NCBI GenBank assembly: GCA_937906485.1 | Contig: CALCYB010000195.1 | Location: forward strand, 1-26,850 | From: an uncultured Rikenellaceae bacterium | GTDB taxonomy: Bacteria > Bacteroidota > Bacteroidia > Bacteroidales > UBA932 | Direction of reading: 5' to 3' | Length of the DNA stretch: 26,850 bases | In this document: piece after piece, positions 8,081 through 15,504 of the stretch | Position numbering within the stretch: the stretch's first letter is position 1 | Layout of the letters: each line of letters opens with the position of its first letter | Notes under the pieces: generated by a model | Databases searched by the model: none | Seen by the model: only the letters and a program-made list of their open reading frames with translations | Told to the model about the DNA's origin: nothing | Position numbers and translations under genes: made by a program

Positions 8081-8100
8081 CTGCCTGTAAGGTCAGGCAG
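8081..8100 (+). other. Hairpin in the long leader before the small unknown gene
   Basis: CTGCCTG (8081-8087) and CAGGCAG (8094-8100) form a perfect 7-bp stem with a 6-base loop. No T-run follows, so it is not a standard terminator. It sits midway between the possible promoter at 7975 and the gene start at 8165. Two similar blocks, TGACATATCCGACGGC (8025-8040) and TGACATACCGGC (8106-8117), flank it. The AATGATCATT palindrome lies at 8130-8139. A structured regulatory leader is possible; I recognise no known riboswitch class. Confidence 0.35.
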
Positions 8101-8164
8101 TTCCTTGACATACCGGCAGCCGTTTCGGAAATGATCATTGTCAAACCTTTAATCATTCTATGTT

Positions 8165-8680
8165 ATGATGGAAAAAAAACATCAACTGGTCGCATGGACA
8201 GAGAACATATGCGACGACGAAAAGGCCCGGCTTTACATGGTTCCCTCGCTAAGGAGTGAAGTTCAAGCATCTTTGTTTGATGATCTTGTGAGGATTCATC
8301 GGGAGGTGCACCGCTCTGGTGGACGTGTCAGTGAGAACCTGGCCAGAAGAGCCATCCGGGCGTATGAGAAGATGTCCCGGTTTGAACTTTTCACCGGAAA
8401 TATTCGGGGAGCCATCCGGTACCTGTTTTTTGCTGCCCAATACTGTATCTGGGAAGATGACTGCAATTGGACCTATTATGGGACAGATCTCGGGAGTTAC
8501 TCGTATTTCTGTGGGGTGTTGAGGCATGAGTTTGTCCGACTCTGCGAGGAGGGAATCCGCCTGGCAAAGAACAGCCAATGTGAAGAGGTTCTTCAAGAAA
8601 AGAAGCCCCGTCAGATGCTGGAGTTGTACTACGAGCACACGCGGGAGGAACGGGACTTAAAAGCCCATCTGAAAAATTAG
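8165..8680 (+). CDS. Hypothetical protein of 171 residues
   Basis: I do not recognise this protein. It is 171 residues, soluble, with no signal peptide or membrane segment. It is rich in charged residues, Arg and Glu in particular, with several aromatic and cysteine residues in the middle (YLFFAAQYCIWEDDCNWTYY, then LGSYSYFCG). The pattern suggests a mostly helical fold. Two start codons, 8165 and 8168, are adjacent; either gives the same protein within one residue. Reading-frame quality is good: codon use resembles its neighbours and the opposite-strand reading is clearly inferior. It lies 208 bases after the second lipoprotein, behind a possible long structured leader, and ends just before a strong hairpin. 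The position next to tRNA-Ser gives no functional clue. Confidence 0.65.
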   Translation: MMEKKHQLVAWTENICDDEKARLYMVPSLRSEVQASLFDDLVRIHREVHRSGGRVSENLARRAIRAYEKMSRFELFTGNIRGAIRYLFFAAQYCIWEDDCNWTYYGTDLGSYSYFCGVLRHEFVRLCEEGIRLAKNSQCEEVLQEKKPRQMLELYYEHTREERDLKAHLKN

Positions 8681-8692
8681 GGCATAAAAGAC

Positions 8693-8736
8693 AAAAGAGG
8701 CACAAGTAATTGAATTTCAATCGCTTGTGCCTCTTT
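8693..8736 (-). terminator. Hairpin terminator of tRNA-Ser (also faces the unknown gene)
   Basis: AAAGAGGCACAAG (8694-8706) pairs exactly with CTTGTGCCTCTTT (8724-8736), a 13-bp stem. The 17-base loop contains a further small complementarity (ATTGAA/TTCAAT). Read on the minus strand, the stem is followed by TTTTGTCTTTT, so it works best as an intrinsic terminator for tRNA-Ser. The stem begins only one base after the tRNA discriminator base. On the plus strand the T-run is just three bases, so termination of the convergent gene would be weaker. Confidence 0.85.
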
Positions 8737-8737
8737 G

Positions 8738-8824
8738 CGGTGAGGGGGGGATTCGAACCCCCGGAACCCTTACGAGTTCGGCAGTTTAGCAAACTGCTGG
8801 TTTCAGCCACTCACCCACCTCACC
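8738..8824 (-). tRNA. tRNA-Ser (anticodon GCT)
   Basis: This 87-base class II tRNA reads AGC/AGU serine codons. Read on the minus strand, the acceptor arm is GGTGAGG pairing with CCTCACC. The D-arm contains GAGTGGCTGAAACC. The anticodon stem GCAGT/ACTGC encloses loop TTGCTAA, giving GCT. A long variable arm (about GAACTCGTAAGGGTTC) is typical of tRNA-Ser. The T-arm is GGGGG TTCGAAT CCCCC and the discriminator is G, as expected for serine. CCA is not encoded: the discriminator G is followed by CAAAG. A promoter matching both Bacteroidota elements lies 13 bases upstream and a terminator follows at once, so it is a monocistronic tRNA gene. Confidence 0.95.
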
Positions 8825-8836
8825 GGATGGGGACTG

Positions 8837-8868
8837 CAAATATAGGTTGAATTCAATGAATTGCCAAA
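8837..8868 (-). promoter_or_regulatory. Promoter of tRNA-Ser (TTTG, 20 bp, TATATTTG)
   Basis: On the minus strand a -33 TTTG (8865-8868) is followed by a 20-bp spacer and a -7 TATATTTG (8837-8844). Both fit the Bacteroidota primary sigma consensus (TTTG, 19-21 bp, TAnnTTTG). The -7 box ends 12 bases before the tRNA 5' end, as expected for a short leader. It sits downstream of the floA stop. Confidence 0.75.
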
Positions 8869-8896
8869 AAAACTTGCATTCCCCTTTCAAATTATA

Positions 8897-9853
8897 CTAT
8901 TTGGAGATGTTCTCACGCATTTGGGTATCGGCTTGGATGTTCTTGATTTTGTAATAATCCATGATGCCGAGGTTGCCGCTGCGGAAGGCTTCTGCCATGG
9001 CCAGCGGAATTTCTTTTTCCGCTTCGATCACTTTTGCACGGGCTTCTTGGGCCTTGGCCTTCATTTCTTGTTCGAGAGCGATGGCCATGGAGCGTTTTTC
9101 TTCAGCGCGTGCTTGTGCAATGCTCTTGTCGGCATTGGCTTGGTCGATTTGCAGTACAGCACCAATGTTCTTTCCGATGTCGATATCCGCGATATCAATG
9201 GAGAGAATTTCAAAGGCAGTACCGGCATCCAGTCCTTTTGCCAGGACGACTTTGGAGATGGAATCCGGATTTTCCAGTACTTGTTTATGGGATTCGGAAG
9301 AACCGATTGAGGAGACAATGCCTTCGCCTACACGGGCAAGAATGGTTTCTTCGCCGGCACCACCGACCAGCTGCTTGATGTTGGCGCGGACGGTTACCCG
9401 TGCTTTGGTGATGAGTTGGATCCCGTCCTTGGCTACGGCGGTTACGGGAGGGGTGTTGATCACCTTCGGGTTGACGGACATTTGTACGGCTTCGAACACA
9501 TCACGGCCGGCCAAATCGATGGCGGCAGCCATTTTGAAGTCCAGGGCGATGTTCGCTTTGTCAGCAGATATCAGGGCATTGACTACATTGAGCACATTAC
9601 CTTTGGCCAGGTAGTGGGCTTCCAATGCATTCGGGTCCAATTTCAAACCGGCTTTGGTTCCGGTGATCATGGCCATGACAATGGTGGTAGGGGGTACTTT
9701 CCGCCAGCGCATCAGTACCAGTTGGAGCAGGGAAATGCGTACTCCGGAGATCAGGGCCTGAAACCATAAGGTTACTGGGAAAAGCCACAGCAGCAGGATA
9801 AAACCTACAATGCAGGCGCCAATCATGATGATCAAGCTTGTCGTTTCGTTCAT
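8897..9853 (-). CDS. floA: Flotillin-like protein FloA
   Basis: This 318-residue membrane-associated SPFH-family scaffold organises functional membrane microdomains. The N-terminal 30 residues form a hydrophobic hairpin (LIIMIGACIVGFILLLWLF). The SPFH region follows, with RWRKVPPTTIV, AHYLAKGNV, AAAIDLAGRDV and TPPVTAVAKDGIQL. A long Ala/Glu/Lys-rich coiled segment (ARAEEKRSMAIALEQEMKAKAQEARAKV, about 245-285) precedes a conserved end with AFRSGNLGIMDYYKI. This order and length match the FloA/YqfA family (about 330 residues) and not eukaryote-type long flotillins. It lies 34 bases after the NfeD-like gene on the same strand; the floA-nfeD pairing is well known. No terminator is seen before the tRNA promoter. 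Confidence 0.95.
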   Translation of the reverse strand: MNETTSLIIMIGACIVGFILLLWLFPVTLWFQALISGVRISLLQLVLMRWRKVPPTTIVMAMITGTKAGLKLDPNALEAHYLAKGNVLNVVNALISADKANIALDFKMAAAIDLAGRDVFEAVQMSVNPKVINTPPVTAVAKDGIQLITKARVTVRANIKQLVGGAGEETILARVGEGIVSSIGSSESHKQVLENPDSISKVVLAKGLDAGTAFEILSIDIADIDIGKNIGAVLQIDQANADKSIAQARAEEKRSMAIALEQEMKAKAQEARAKVIEAEKEIPLAMAEAFRSGNLGIMDYYKIKNIQADTQMRENISK

Positions 9854-9887
9854 GTGTGGATAGTTTTAAGATATGATTGATTGTATT

Positions 9888-10370
9888 TTAATGCGTTTGT
9901 TGATTCGATGCGGTCTTTACGATAATCCGGTTGTCTTCTACGAGGACGACCTCAATCGGGGTCTGGGCATCGATCCAGCCGTCTTGCGCCGTGACTTCGT
10001 AGATATCTTCGCCAAAGCGGGCTTTTCCCATAGGGTTGATGCGGGAAAGGGCCAGGCCGGTAAGTCCGGGAGAAAGGATTTGTTGAGCCTTGTTCCGGTC
10101 TTGTACCGCGCCATCAATGGATGTGTTCAAAGCCATCTTCTTCCAGGTCTTGGAGCGCATGGTGAAGATGATGGCAAGTGTGCAGAGCAGCATGTTGGCG
10201 CCGGAGATCATCCAGCCACCTGTCTGGCCAAATTGGTCAAAGGCCATGAAGCAGGAGCCGACGACAGCTCCTATTCCGATGAGTCCGGTGATGAAGATGC
10301 CGGGAATCAGGATAATCTCTGCGATGATGAGCAACAGTCCTACAATGGACAGCAAAATGATCAGTCCCAT
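9888..10370 (-). CDS. NfeD-like membrane protein
   Basis: This 160-residue protein is of the short NfeD class that accompanies flotillin/FloA. Two or three hydrophobic segments occupy the first 70 residues (LIILLSIVGLLLIIAEIILIPG, then LIGIGAVVGSCFMAF, then ANMLLCTLAIIF). The C-terminal soluble part from about residue 100 has SPGLTGLALSRINPMGKARFGEDIYEVTA and VEDNRIIVKT, the OB-fold pattern of NfeD. The protease domain of long NfeD proteins is absent. It lies 14 bases after the PD40/SPOR gene stop and 34 bases before floA. It probably stabilises or modulates FloA oligomers at the membrane; that role is from family knowledge. Confidence 0.9.
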   Translation of the reverse strand: MGLIILLSIVGLLLIIAEIILIPGIFITGLIGIGAVVGSCFMAFDQFGQTGGWMISGANMLLCTLAIIFTMRSKTWKKMALNTSIDGAVQDRNKAQQILSPGLTGLALSRINPMGKARFGEDIYEVTAQDGWIDAQTPIEVVLVEDNRIIVKTASNQQTH

Positions 10371-10384
10371 ATTGTCGTGTTATA

Positions 10385-12277
10385 TCATTTTATGGTGCGT
10401 AACTCGATTTGTTCGACGCCCAGGTCCGAAAGCAGTTTCTGGATACGTTGGGCTTCACTTTTGTTGGGGAAAGGTCCGACCAGGTAGCAGATGGTTCCGT
10501 CTTCAACGGTTTTGGCCAGGTCCTTGCTGCAGCTGTCCTTGATCGCGGTAACGATGCCGGAGGGCAGTCCGTCGGGATAACCCTGGATGGACAATTGCCA
10601 GTTGACTTGGTTCCTGGCCTCTTTTTCCCTTTGTCGGGCTGTTTTTACGGAGACTTCTTTCCCTTTGTCGAAGGCAACGATGTAGGCCTTCGGGAATCCG
10701 TTCTTGCGGACCCGGTTCAAGCAGGAAAGGGCTTCCGAATGGGTGCTGAACAGGCCGACGGTATAAACGTACTTTCCGGATTTCTGTTTGCGTTCAAAGA
10801 TCGGGCTCAGGCCTTTGAGCTGACGGATGCCGGCTTTGTTGGACACCACGAAAAGCTGGATCTGGTACACCAGGCGGTCCGGCAGCTGGTTGTTCTCGGC
10901 AAAGCGGGCTTCGGGCAGAATCTGGAACGAGTAGTCAAATTCCGGTTCGGGATGATGGATCTGGATCTGGGGCAAGGAGCCATACGCGGCGCGGTGGAAC
11001 GGATAGGGGGGCAGGCTGATGGCATCGGCTTCTTCCTGGCGTTTGTCCATTTCCGGGACGGGAATGATGCCTTTGCTCAAGAATTCCAGTTCTTTTTTCT
11101 GGATTTTACGGTTGATCTCGTCCAGTTTCTGACGGTTGCGGAAAATTTCCTTTTCGTTTTCGGTAATGATTTCCTGGAAGAAACGGCGGTCTTCTTCGTT
11201 GGTCTGCTTGTTGTAGTTGGCACGGCTTTGTTCCAGTTTCTCGTTCATCTGGTCCATTTTTTCTTCCAGTTGCCGACGTTCCAGAATCAGGCCTTTGTAT
11301 TCGGTCTGTCCGGTGCTGTCATTGACTTGTGTGAACGAGTTCATCCGGTCTTTGTCTTCGTCCTGTTTCCATTGTGCCTGCTGTTCCTTGGGGAGCAGGG
11401 CGGCTATCCGGCGGGCTTCCTGGTCGGAGGCGATGGCGTGCCGCAGCGGATTGCTGGTGAAGGAGAGGGCATACAGGCGGACGGAATCTGCCGGACAGGA
11501 GCGGCTGGAGGCAAGGATGGTGTAGAGTCCGTCGTTGCTGTGGCGGATCATCCAGTCATCTTCGGTGGAGGAATAGGGAAAGCCCAGGTTTTCCGGAACC
11601 CCCCAGTCCTGGGTGGTTTCATCCCAATGGCAGACATAGAGGTCGTATTTGCCCATACCGAACAGGCCGTCGGAGGAGAAATACAGGGACTGGCCATCCG
11701 GGGACAGTACGGGGAAGACCTCATTGCCGGCAGAGGTGATGTGTTCGTTGAGCAGCTGGGGTTCGGTCCACAGGCTGTCGCTGATGCGTTCGCTGGAATA
11801 GATGTTCCAGGAACCGGATTCGTCCTGAGCCGAGAAATAAATGCGTTTGGAGGCCTCCTGTACATGGATGGCAGGGCATAATTCCGGGTGATTTACCGGG
11901 GAGAAGGGATTGGGTGTCGGAATCCAGGCACCTTCCCGATCCCCGAAGTACAGGAAAAATTCTTCCCGGGAGACCATTTTGGAGTTAATGGGGGTGGGAT
12001 CGGCTGCGAACTGCAGGTAGGACTGACCGTTTTCACACCAGAGTATGCGTTGTTGCAGGGATTCGGTCAAGGAGGAGTCCGGGAGATTTTCCAGGATTTC
12101 CCGGTAGATGGCAATTGCTTCGGAAAAACGGTAGTTGCTCAGCAATTGGTCTGCTTCCCGTAACCGGGCCGTTTCCTGAGACGGGTCCGTTTCTGAAGTC
12201 TGGGCAGGCAACCTGAAAGCCGTTACGGATATCAGCAAGAATAGTAAACAGAACTTATTGAGGGTCATTGAATCCAT
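10385..12277 (-). CDS. PD40 beta-propeller / coiled-coil / SPOR-domain exported protein
   Basis: This is a 630-residue predicted periplasmic or envelope protein of unknown specific role. A signal peptide ends near FRLPAQ. A short helical TPR-like piece (about 35-80: ADQLLSNYRFSEAIAIYREIL) follows. WD40-like PD40 repeats span about 130-275, clearest in VFPVLSPDGQSLYFSSDG and GKYDLYV. A coiled coil covers about 330-400, rich in Glu/Lys/Gln. Two C-terminal SPOR-like repeats (about 470-545 and 560-630; LVYQIQLFVVS, YTVGLFSTHSEA, CYLVGPFPNKSEA) are suited to binding denuded peptidoglycan glycan strands. PD40 plus SPOR suggests a link to the cell wall or division site, which is inference. A second ATG at 12268 gives a more usual leader from the box at 12291-12298. 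It leads the nfeD-floA set. Confidence 0.82.
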   Translation of the reverse strand: MDSMTLNKFCLLFLLISVTAFRLPAQTSETDPSQETARLREADQLLSNYRFSEAIAIYREILENLPDSSLTESLQQRILWCENGQSYLQFAADPTPINSKMVSREEFFLYFGDREGAWIPTPNPFSPVNHPELCPAIHVQEASKRIYFSAQDESGSWNIYSSERISDSLWTEPQLLNEHITSAGNEVFPVLSPDGQSLYFSSDGLFGMGKYDLYVCHWDETTQDWGVPENLGFPYSSTEDDWMIRHSNDGLYTILASSRSCPADSVRLYALSFTSNPLRHAIASDQEARRIAALLPKEQQAQWKQDEDKDRMNSFTQVNDSTGQTEYKGLILERRQLEEKMDQMNEKLEQSRANYNKQTNEEDRRFFQEIITENEKEIFRNRQKLDEINRKIQKKELEFLSKGIIPVPEMDKRQEEADAISLPPYPFHRAAYGSLPQIQIHHPEPEFDYSFQILPEARFAENNQLPDRLVYQIQLFVVSNKAGIRQLKGLSPIFERKQKSGKYVYTVGLFSTHSEALSCLNRVRKNGFPKAYIVAFDKGKEVSVKTARQREKEARNQVNWQLSIQGYPDGLPSGIVTAIKDSCSKDLAKTVEDGTICYLVGPFPNKSEAQRIQKLLSDLGVEQIELRTIK

Positions 12278-12290
12278 CTTTTTAACCGAA

Positions 12291-12298
12291 CAAAAGTA
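12291..12298 (-). promoter_or_regulatory. -7 promoter box for the PD40/SPOR-nfeD-floA set
   Basis: On the minus strand this reads TACTTTTG, an exact TAnnTTTG match. It is one arm of an 11-bp inverted repeat whose other arm is the secDF box. The box ends 13 bases before the ATG at 12277 and 22 before the ATG at 12268. Confidence 0.6.
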
Positions 12299-12328
12299 GT
12301 AAATACTTTACATATTAGAAAAAAATAC

Positions 12329-12336
12329 TACTTTTG
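12329..12336 (+). promoter_or_regulatory. -7 promoter box for secDF
   Basis: TACTTTTG matches TAnnTTTG and lies 48 bases before the secDF ATG. A weak upstream TTTA (12307-12310) is at an 18-bp spacing, a poor but possible -33 element. Confidence 0.6.
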
Positions 12337-12384
12337 CACTCTTATTTTCGGTTAACTGGAAATTTAAACTAAAATTACATTTAT

Positions 12385-15300
12385 ATGCAAAGTAAAGGAG
12401 CCATCAAATTAGTGGCATTATTAATCGGTCTGGCGTGTGCATGGCAGTTGTCATTCACACTGGTAACTAGTCGCCAGGAAAAGAAGGCAGCCGAGTATGC
12501 TGAGCAGGCTGTTTTGCTGGAACAGCAATCTCCTTCGTTTCAACGTGTATCGGACCTGGACAAGGTGTATTACCTGGATTCCATCCGCAAAGACAAGAAC
12601 AGATTCTATCTGGACTCCATCTCCACGGAAAAAGTCTATCTGGGCTTTACCTACAAACAAGTAAAGGAAAAAGAAATCAACCTGGGTCTGGACTTGAAAG
12701 GTGGTATGAACGTGATGTTGCAAGTGGAATTGAGCGATCTGATCCGTGCACTTGCTGACAACAATACAACTCCCGAGTTCCAGAATGCATTGGCTTTGGC
12801 ACAAACCCGTTCATTGGATTCCCGTGATGATTTCATCACCCTTTTTGCGGAAGCTTGGAACGAAGTTGCTCCCAACCAACGTCTGTCTTCCATCTTCGGT
12901 ACTTACGATATGCGTGACCGCATCAAACCGGAAAGCACCAACGAAGAAGTGATCAAGGTGATCAGCGAAGAAGCAGAAAGTGCAATTGCCAACTCATACA
13001 ACGTGTTGCGTAACCGTATCGACCGTTTAGGTGTGGCTTCTCCCAACATCCAACGTCTGGGCAACTCCGGCCGTATCCTGGTGGAATTGCCGGGTGTCAA
13101 AGAACCGGAACGTGTACGCAAACTGCTGCAAGGAACCGCTTCTTTGGAATTCTGGACAACTTACGAAAACCAAGAAATCTATCCCTACCTCCAAGAAGCC
13201 AACAACTTCCTGCGCGAATACCTGGCTACTGAAGAAGAAGTGGCTGACGCTCCTGTTGCTGCAGACGACTTGGCTGCACAACTGATGCAAGAAGACAGCC
13301 TTTCTGTTGACGAAGCCAATTATGCCAAGAACAACCCTTTGTTCTACGCGTTGAATCCCAACCAATACAACGGACAACTGATGGGTGGTCCCTGCATCGG
13401 CGTGGCTCACTATCGCGATACCGCGAAGATCAACAGCTGGTTGCGTCTGCCCCAAGTACAAGCCATCTTCCCGGCCGACATGGTTCCCATGTGGACGGTG
13501 AAACCGGCAGAAATGTACACCGGTGACTCTTACTTTGAATTGATCGCTGTCAAAGCCAGCACCCGTGACGGAAAAGCACCCCTGGACGGTGGTGTGATTA
13601 CTGATGCCCGCGTAGTGTACAGCGGAAACGGTGGTACTCCGGAAGTGGACATGGCCATGAATGCGGAAGGTGCCCGCGTATGGGCCCGTCTGACTGCAGA
13701 CAACATCGGCAAATCCATCGCCATCTCTTTGGATGACATGATTTACTCTTATCCCCGCGTAAATACCGAAATCAGCGGTGGCCGTTCACAAATTACCGGT
13801 GGTTTCTCTCAAGAAGAAGCGGAAGACTTGGCCAACGTGCTCAAATCCGGTAAATTGCCGGCACCTGCACGCATCGTCCAAGAACAGGTGGTAGGTCCGA
13901 GCTTGGGTACTGAATCAATCAATGCCGGTTTTACTTCCTTTGTCATCGCATTCTTGCTGGTATTGGTTTACATGTTGCTCTTCTATCGTGGTGCGGGTGT
14001 TGCCGCTGATGTCGCTTTGTTGTGCAACGTATTGTTCCTGATGGGTGCCCTCGCCTCTTTCGGAGCTGTGCTGACCTTGCCCGGTATTGCCGGTCTGGTA
14101 TTGACCTTGGGTATGGCGGTTGACTCCAACGTGATCATCTTCGAACGGATCAAGGAAGAACTTCGCGCCGGTAAGGCGTTGCGTCTGGCCATTTCTGATG
14201 GTTACAAGAACGCTTATTCCGCCATCATCGACGGTAACTTGACTACCTTGATTACAGCACTGGTGCTCTTCGTATTCGGTTCCGGTCCGGTACAAGGTTT
14301 TGCTACTACCTTGGCTATCGGTATCGTAACTTCTATGGTAACTTCCATCTTCATTTCCCGTCTGATTTTCGAAGCCCGCCTGTCCCGTGGCAAGAACATC
14401 CGTTTCTATACCGACTTTACCAAGAACTTCATGCAAAACACCAAGATTGATTTCTTGGGAAAACGCAAGATCACTTACGTAGTTTCCGGTATTGTTTGTG
14501 CCATCTGCCTGGTGTTCATCTTCACCAAAGGCTTCTCTTACGGGGTTGACTTCACCGGTGGCCGTACCTATGTTGTACGTTTCGACAAACCGGTAGAAGC
14601 TGAAGAGGTACGTCAAGCGGCTATCGCAGAATTCGGTGAAACCGTTGAGGTAAAACAATTCGGTGGTGAAAGCCAATTGAAACTGACGACCAAATACATG
14701 ATCCAAGACAACTCCACCGAAATGGATGAAATCGTTGACGGCAAGTTGTACACCGCTTTGAAACCCTTCTTCGCAGGGGATATCGCTTATTCAGAATTTG
14801 TCTCTACCCTCGATAACCCGAACGGTATCATCAGTTCTGATAAAGTGGGTCCGACCATTGCAAATGACATGAAACACGATGCCATCATCGCTGTCATCAT
14901 TGCTTTGTTCGCTGTCTTCAGCTACATTGCTATCCGTTTCAAGAACTGGACCTGGGGTATGGGTGGTGTCGTTTCCCTGATCCACAACACCATCATCGTT
15001 ATCGGTTTCTTCTCCATCTTCTCCGGTATCCTGCCTTTCAGCTTGGATGTGGACCAAACCTTTATCGCAGCGGTGCTGACCATCATCGGTTACTCCATCA
15101 ACGACAACGTGGTAATCTTTGACCGTATCCGTGAAAACCTGGGTCTCTACCCCAAACGTGATCTGGCTCAAAATGTCAACGAAGCATTGAACAGCACCTT
15201 GTCCCGTACCATCAATACTTCCTGCTCAACCGCTATCGTTATGTTGGCCATTGCCATCTTCGGTGGTGAAGTGATCCGTGGTTTTGCCATCGCATTGCTG

Positions 15301-15402
15301 CTCGGTATCTTGGTCGGTACTTATGCATCCATCTTCGTGGGTTCTCCGTTGATGTATGATTTGAGTATGAGAAAAGCCAACAAAGCCGTTGCCAAAAAGT
15401 AA
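12385..15402 (+). CDS. secDF: Protein translocase subunit SecDF (fused)
   Basis: This 1005-residue inner-membrane protein uses the proton-motive force to aid Sec export on the periplasmic side. SecD occupies about residues 1-680: an N-terminal anchor, GLDLKGGMNVML near 98, a long P1 periplasmic domain, then six segments with GMAVDSNVIIFERIKEEL near 576. SecF follows from about 685 (KIDFLGKRK), with GVDFTGG near 721 and TIIGYSINDNVVIFDRIREN near 900. The fusion is continuous in frame with no internal stop. The P1 region between about 275 and 320 is acidic and Ala-rich. Codon use is strikingly uniform after the first 60 codons (glutamine almost always CAA, arginine mostly CGT), as in a highly expressed gene. 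A bidirectional terminator follows at 15419. Confidence 0.97.
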   Translation: MQSKGAIKLVALLIGLACAWQLSFTLVTSRQEKKAAEYAEQAVLLEQQSPSFQRVSDLDKVYYLDSIRKDKNRFYLDSISTEKVYLGFTYKQVKEKEINLGLDLKGGMNVMLQVELSDLIRALADNNTTPEFQNALALAQTRSLDSRDDFITLFAEAWNEVAPNQRLSSIFGTYDMRDRIKPESTNEEVIKVISEEAESAIANSYNVLRNRIDRLGVASPNIQRLGNSGRILVELPGVKEPERVRKLLQGTASLEFWTTYENQEIYPYLQEANNFLREYLATEEEVADAPVAADDLAAQLMQEDSLSVDEANYAKNNPLFYALNPNQYNGQLMGGPCIGVAHYRDTAKINSWLRLPQVQAIFPADMVPMWTVKPAEMYTGDSYFELIAVKASTRDGKAPLDGGVITDARVVYSGNGGTPEVDMAMNAEGARVWARLTADNIGKSIAISLDDMIYSYPRVNTEISGGRSQITGGFSQEEAEDLANVLKSGKLPAPARIVQEQVVGPSLGTESINAGFTSFVIAFLLVLVYMLLFYRGAGVAADVALLCNVLFLMGALASFGAVLTLPGIAGLVLTLGMAVDSNVIIFERIKEELRAGKALRLAISDGYKNAYSAIIDGNLTTLITALVLFVFGSGPVQGFATTLAIGIVTSMVTSIFISRLIFEARLSRGKNIRFYTDFTKNFMQNTKIDFLGKRKITYVVSGIVCAICLVFIFTKGFSYGVDFTGGRTYVVRFDKPVEAEEVRQAAIAEFGETVEVKQFGGESQLKLTTKYMIQDNSTEMDEIVDGKLYTALKPFFAGDIAYSEFVSTLDNPNGIISSDKVGPTIANDMKHDAIIAVIIALFAVFSYIAIRFKNWTWGMGGVVSLIHNTIIVIGFFSIFSGILPFSLDVDQTFIAAVLTIIGYSINDNVVIFDRIRENLGLYPKRDLAQNVNEALNSTLSRTINTSCSTAIVMLAIAIFGGEVIRGFAIALLLGILVGTYASIFVGSPLMYDLSMRKANKAVAKK

Positions 15403-15418
15403 CAGCTGTTCATACCTG

Positions 15419-15458
15419 AAAAAAGACGCTTATCCTGCTGGGTAAGCGTCTTTTTTTT
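15419..15458 (+). terminator. Bidirectional intrinsic terminator between secDF and the GT2 gene
   Basis: AAGACGCTTA (15423-15432) pairs with TAAGCGTCTT (15443-15452), a stem of about 10-12 bp with a loop near TCCTGCTGGG. The plus strand is followed by a run of eight T (15451-15458). On the minus strand the flanking A-run (15419-15424) gives a T-run of six. It can therefore stop both secDF and the converging glycan operon. Confidence 0.92.
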
Positions 15459-15504
15459 AGGTCGCTATGCGGGTGCTCACAAGGAGGGGTTCTGAAAGAA
15501 GGGG

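Larger units (their letters stand above)
12291..12336. repeat. 11-bp perfect inverted repeat formed by divergent promoter boxes
   Basis: CAAAAGTAGTA (12291-12301) is the exact reverse complement of TACTACTTTTG (12326-12336), with 24 AT-rich bases between. Each arm contains a TACTTTTG -7 box for one of the two divergent transcripts. The 3 bases beyond the -7 consensus also match, so the symmetry is longer than the shared promoter consensus demands. Confidence 0.75.

Noticed and set aside
8081..8100. Hairpin as terminator of the second lipoprotein gene
   Set aside because: There is no T-run after the stem and it lies over 120 bases past the stop; more likely leader structure.
10409..11881. 490-codon open frame on the plus strand within the PD40/SPOR gene
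   Set aside because: The minus-strand protein has a signal peptide, PD40 and SPOR motifs; the plus frame is a Phe/Gly/Val-rich shadow.
15455..15504. Possible small gene between secDF and the GT2 gene
   Set aside because: No start, ribosome site or open frame of useful length; only the terminator is supported.
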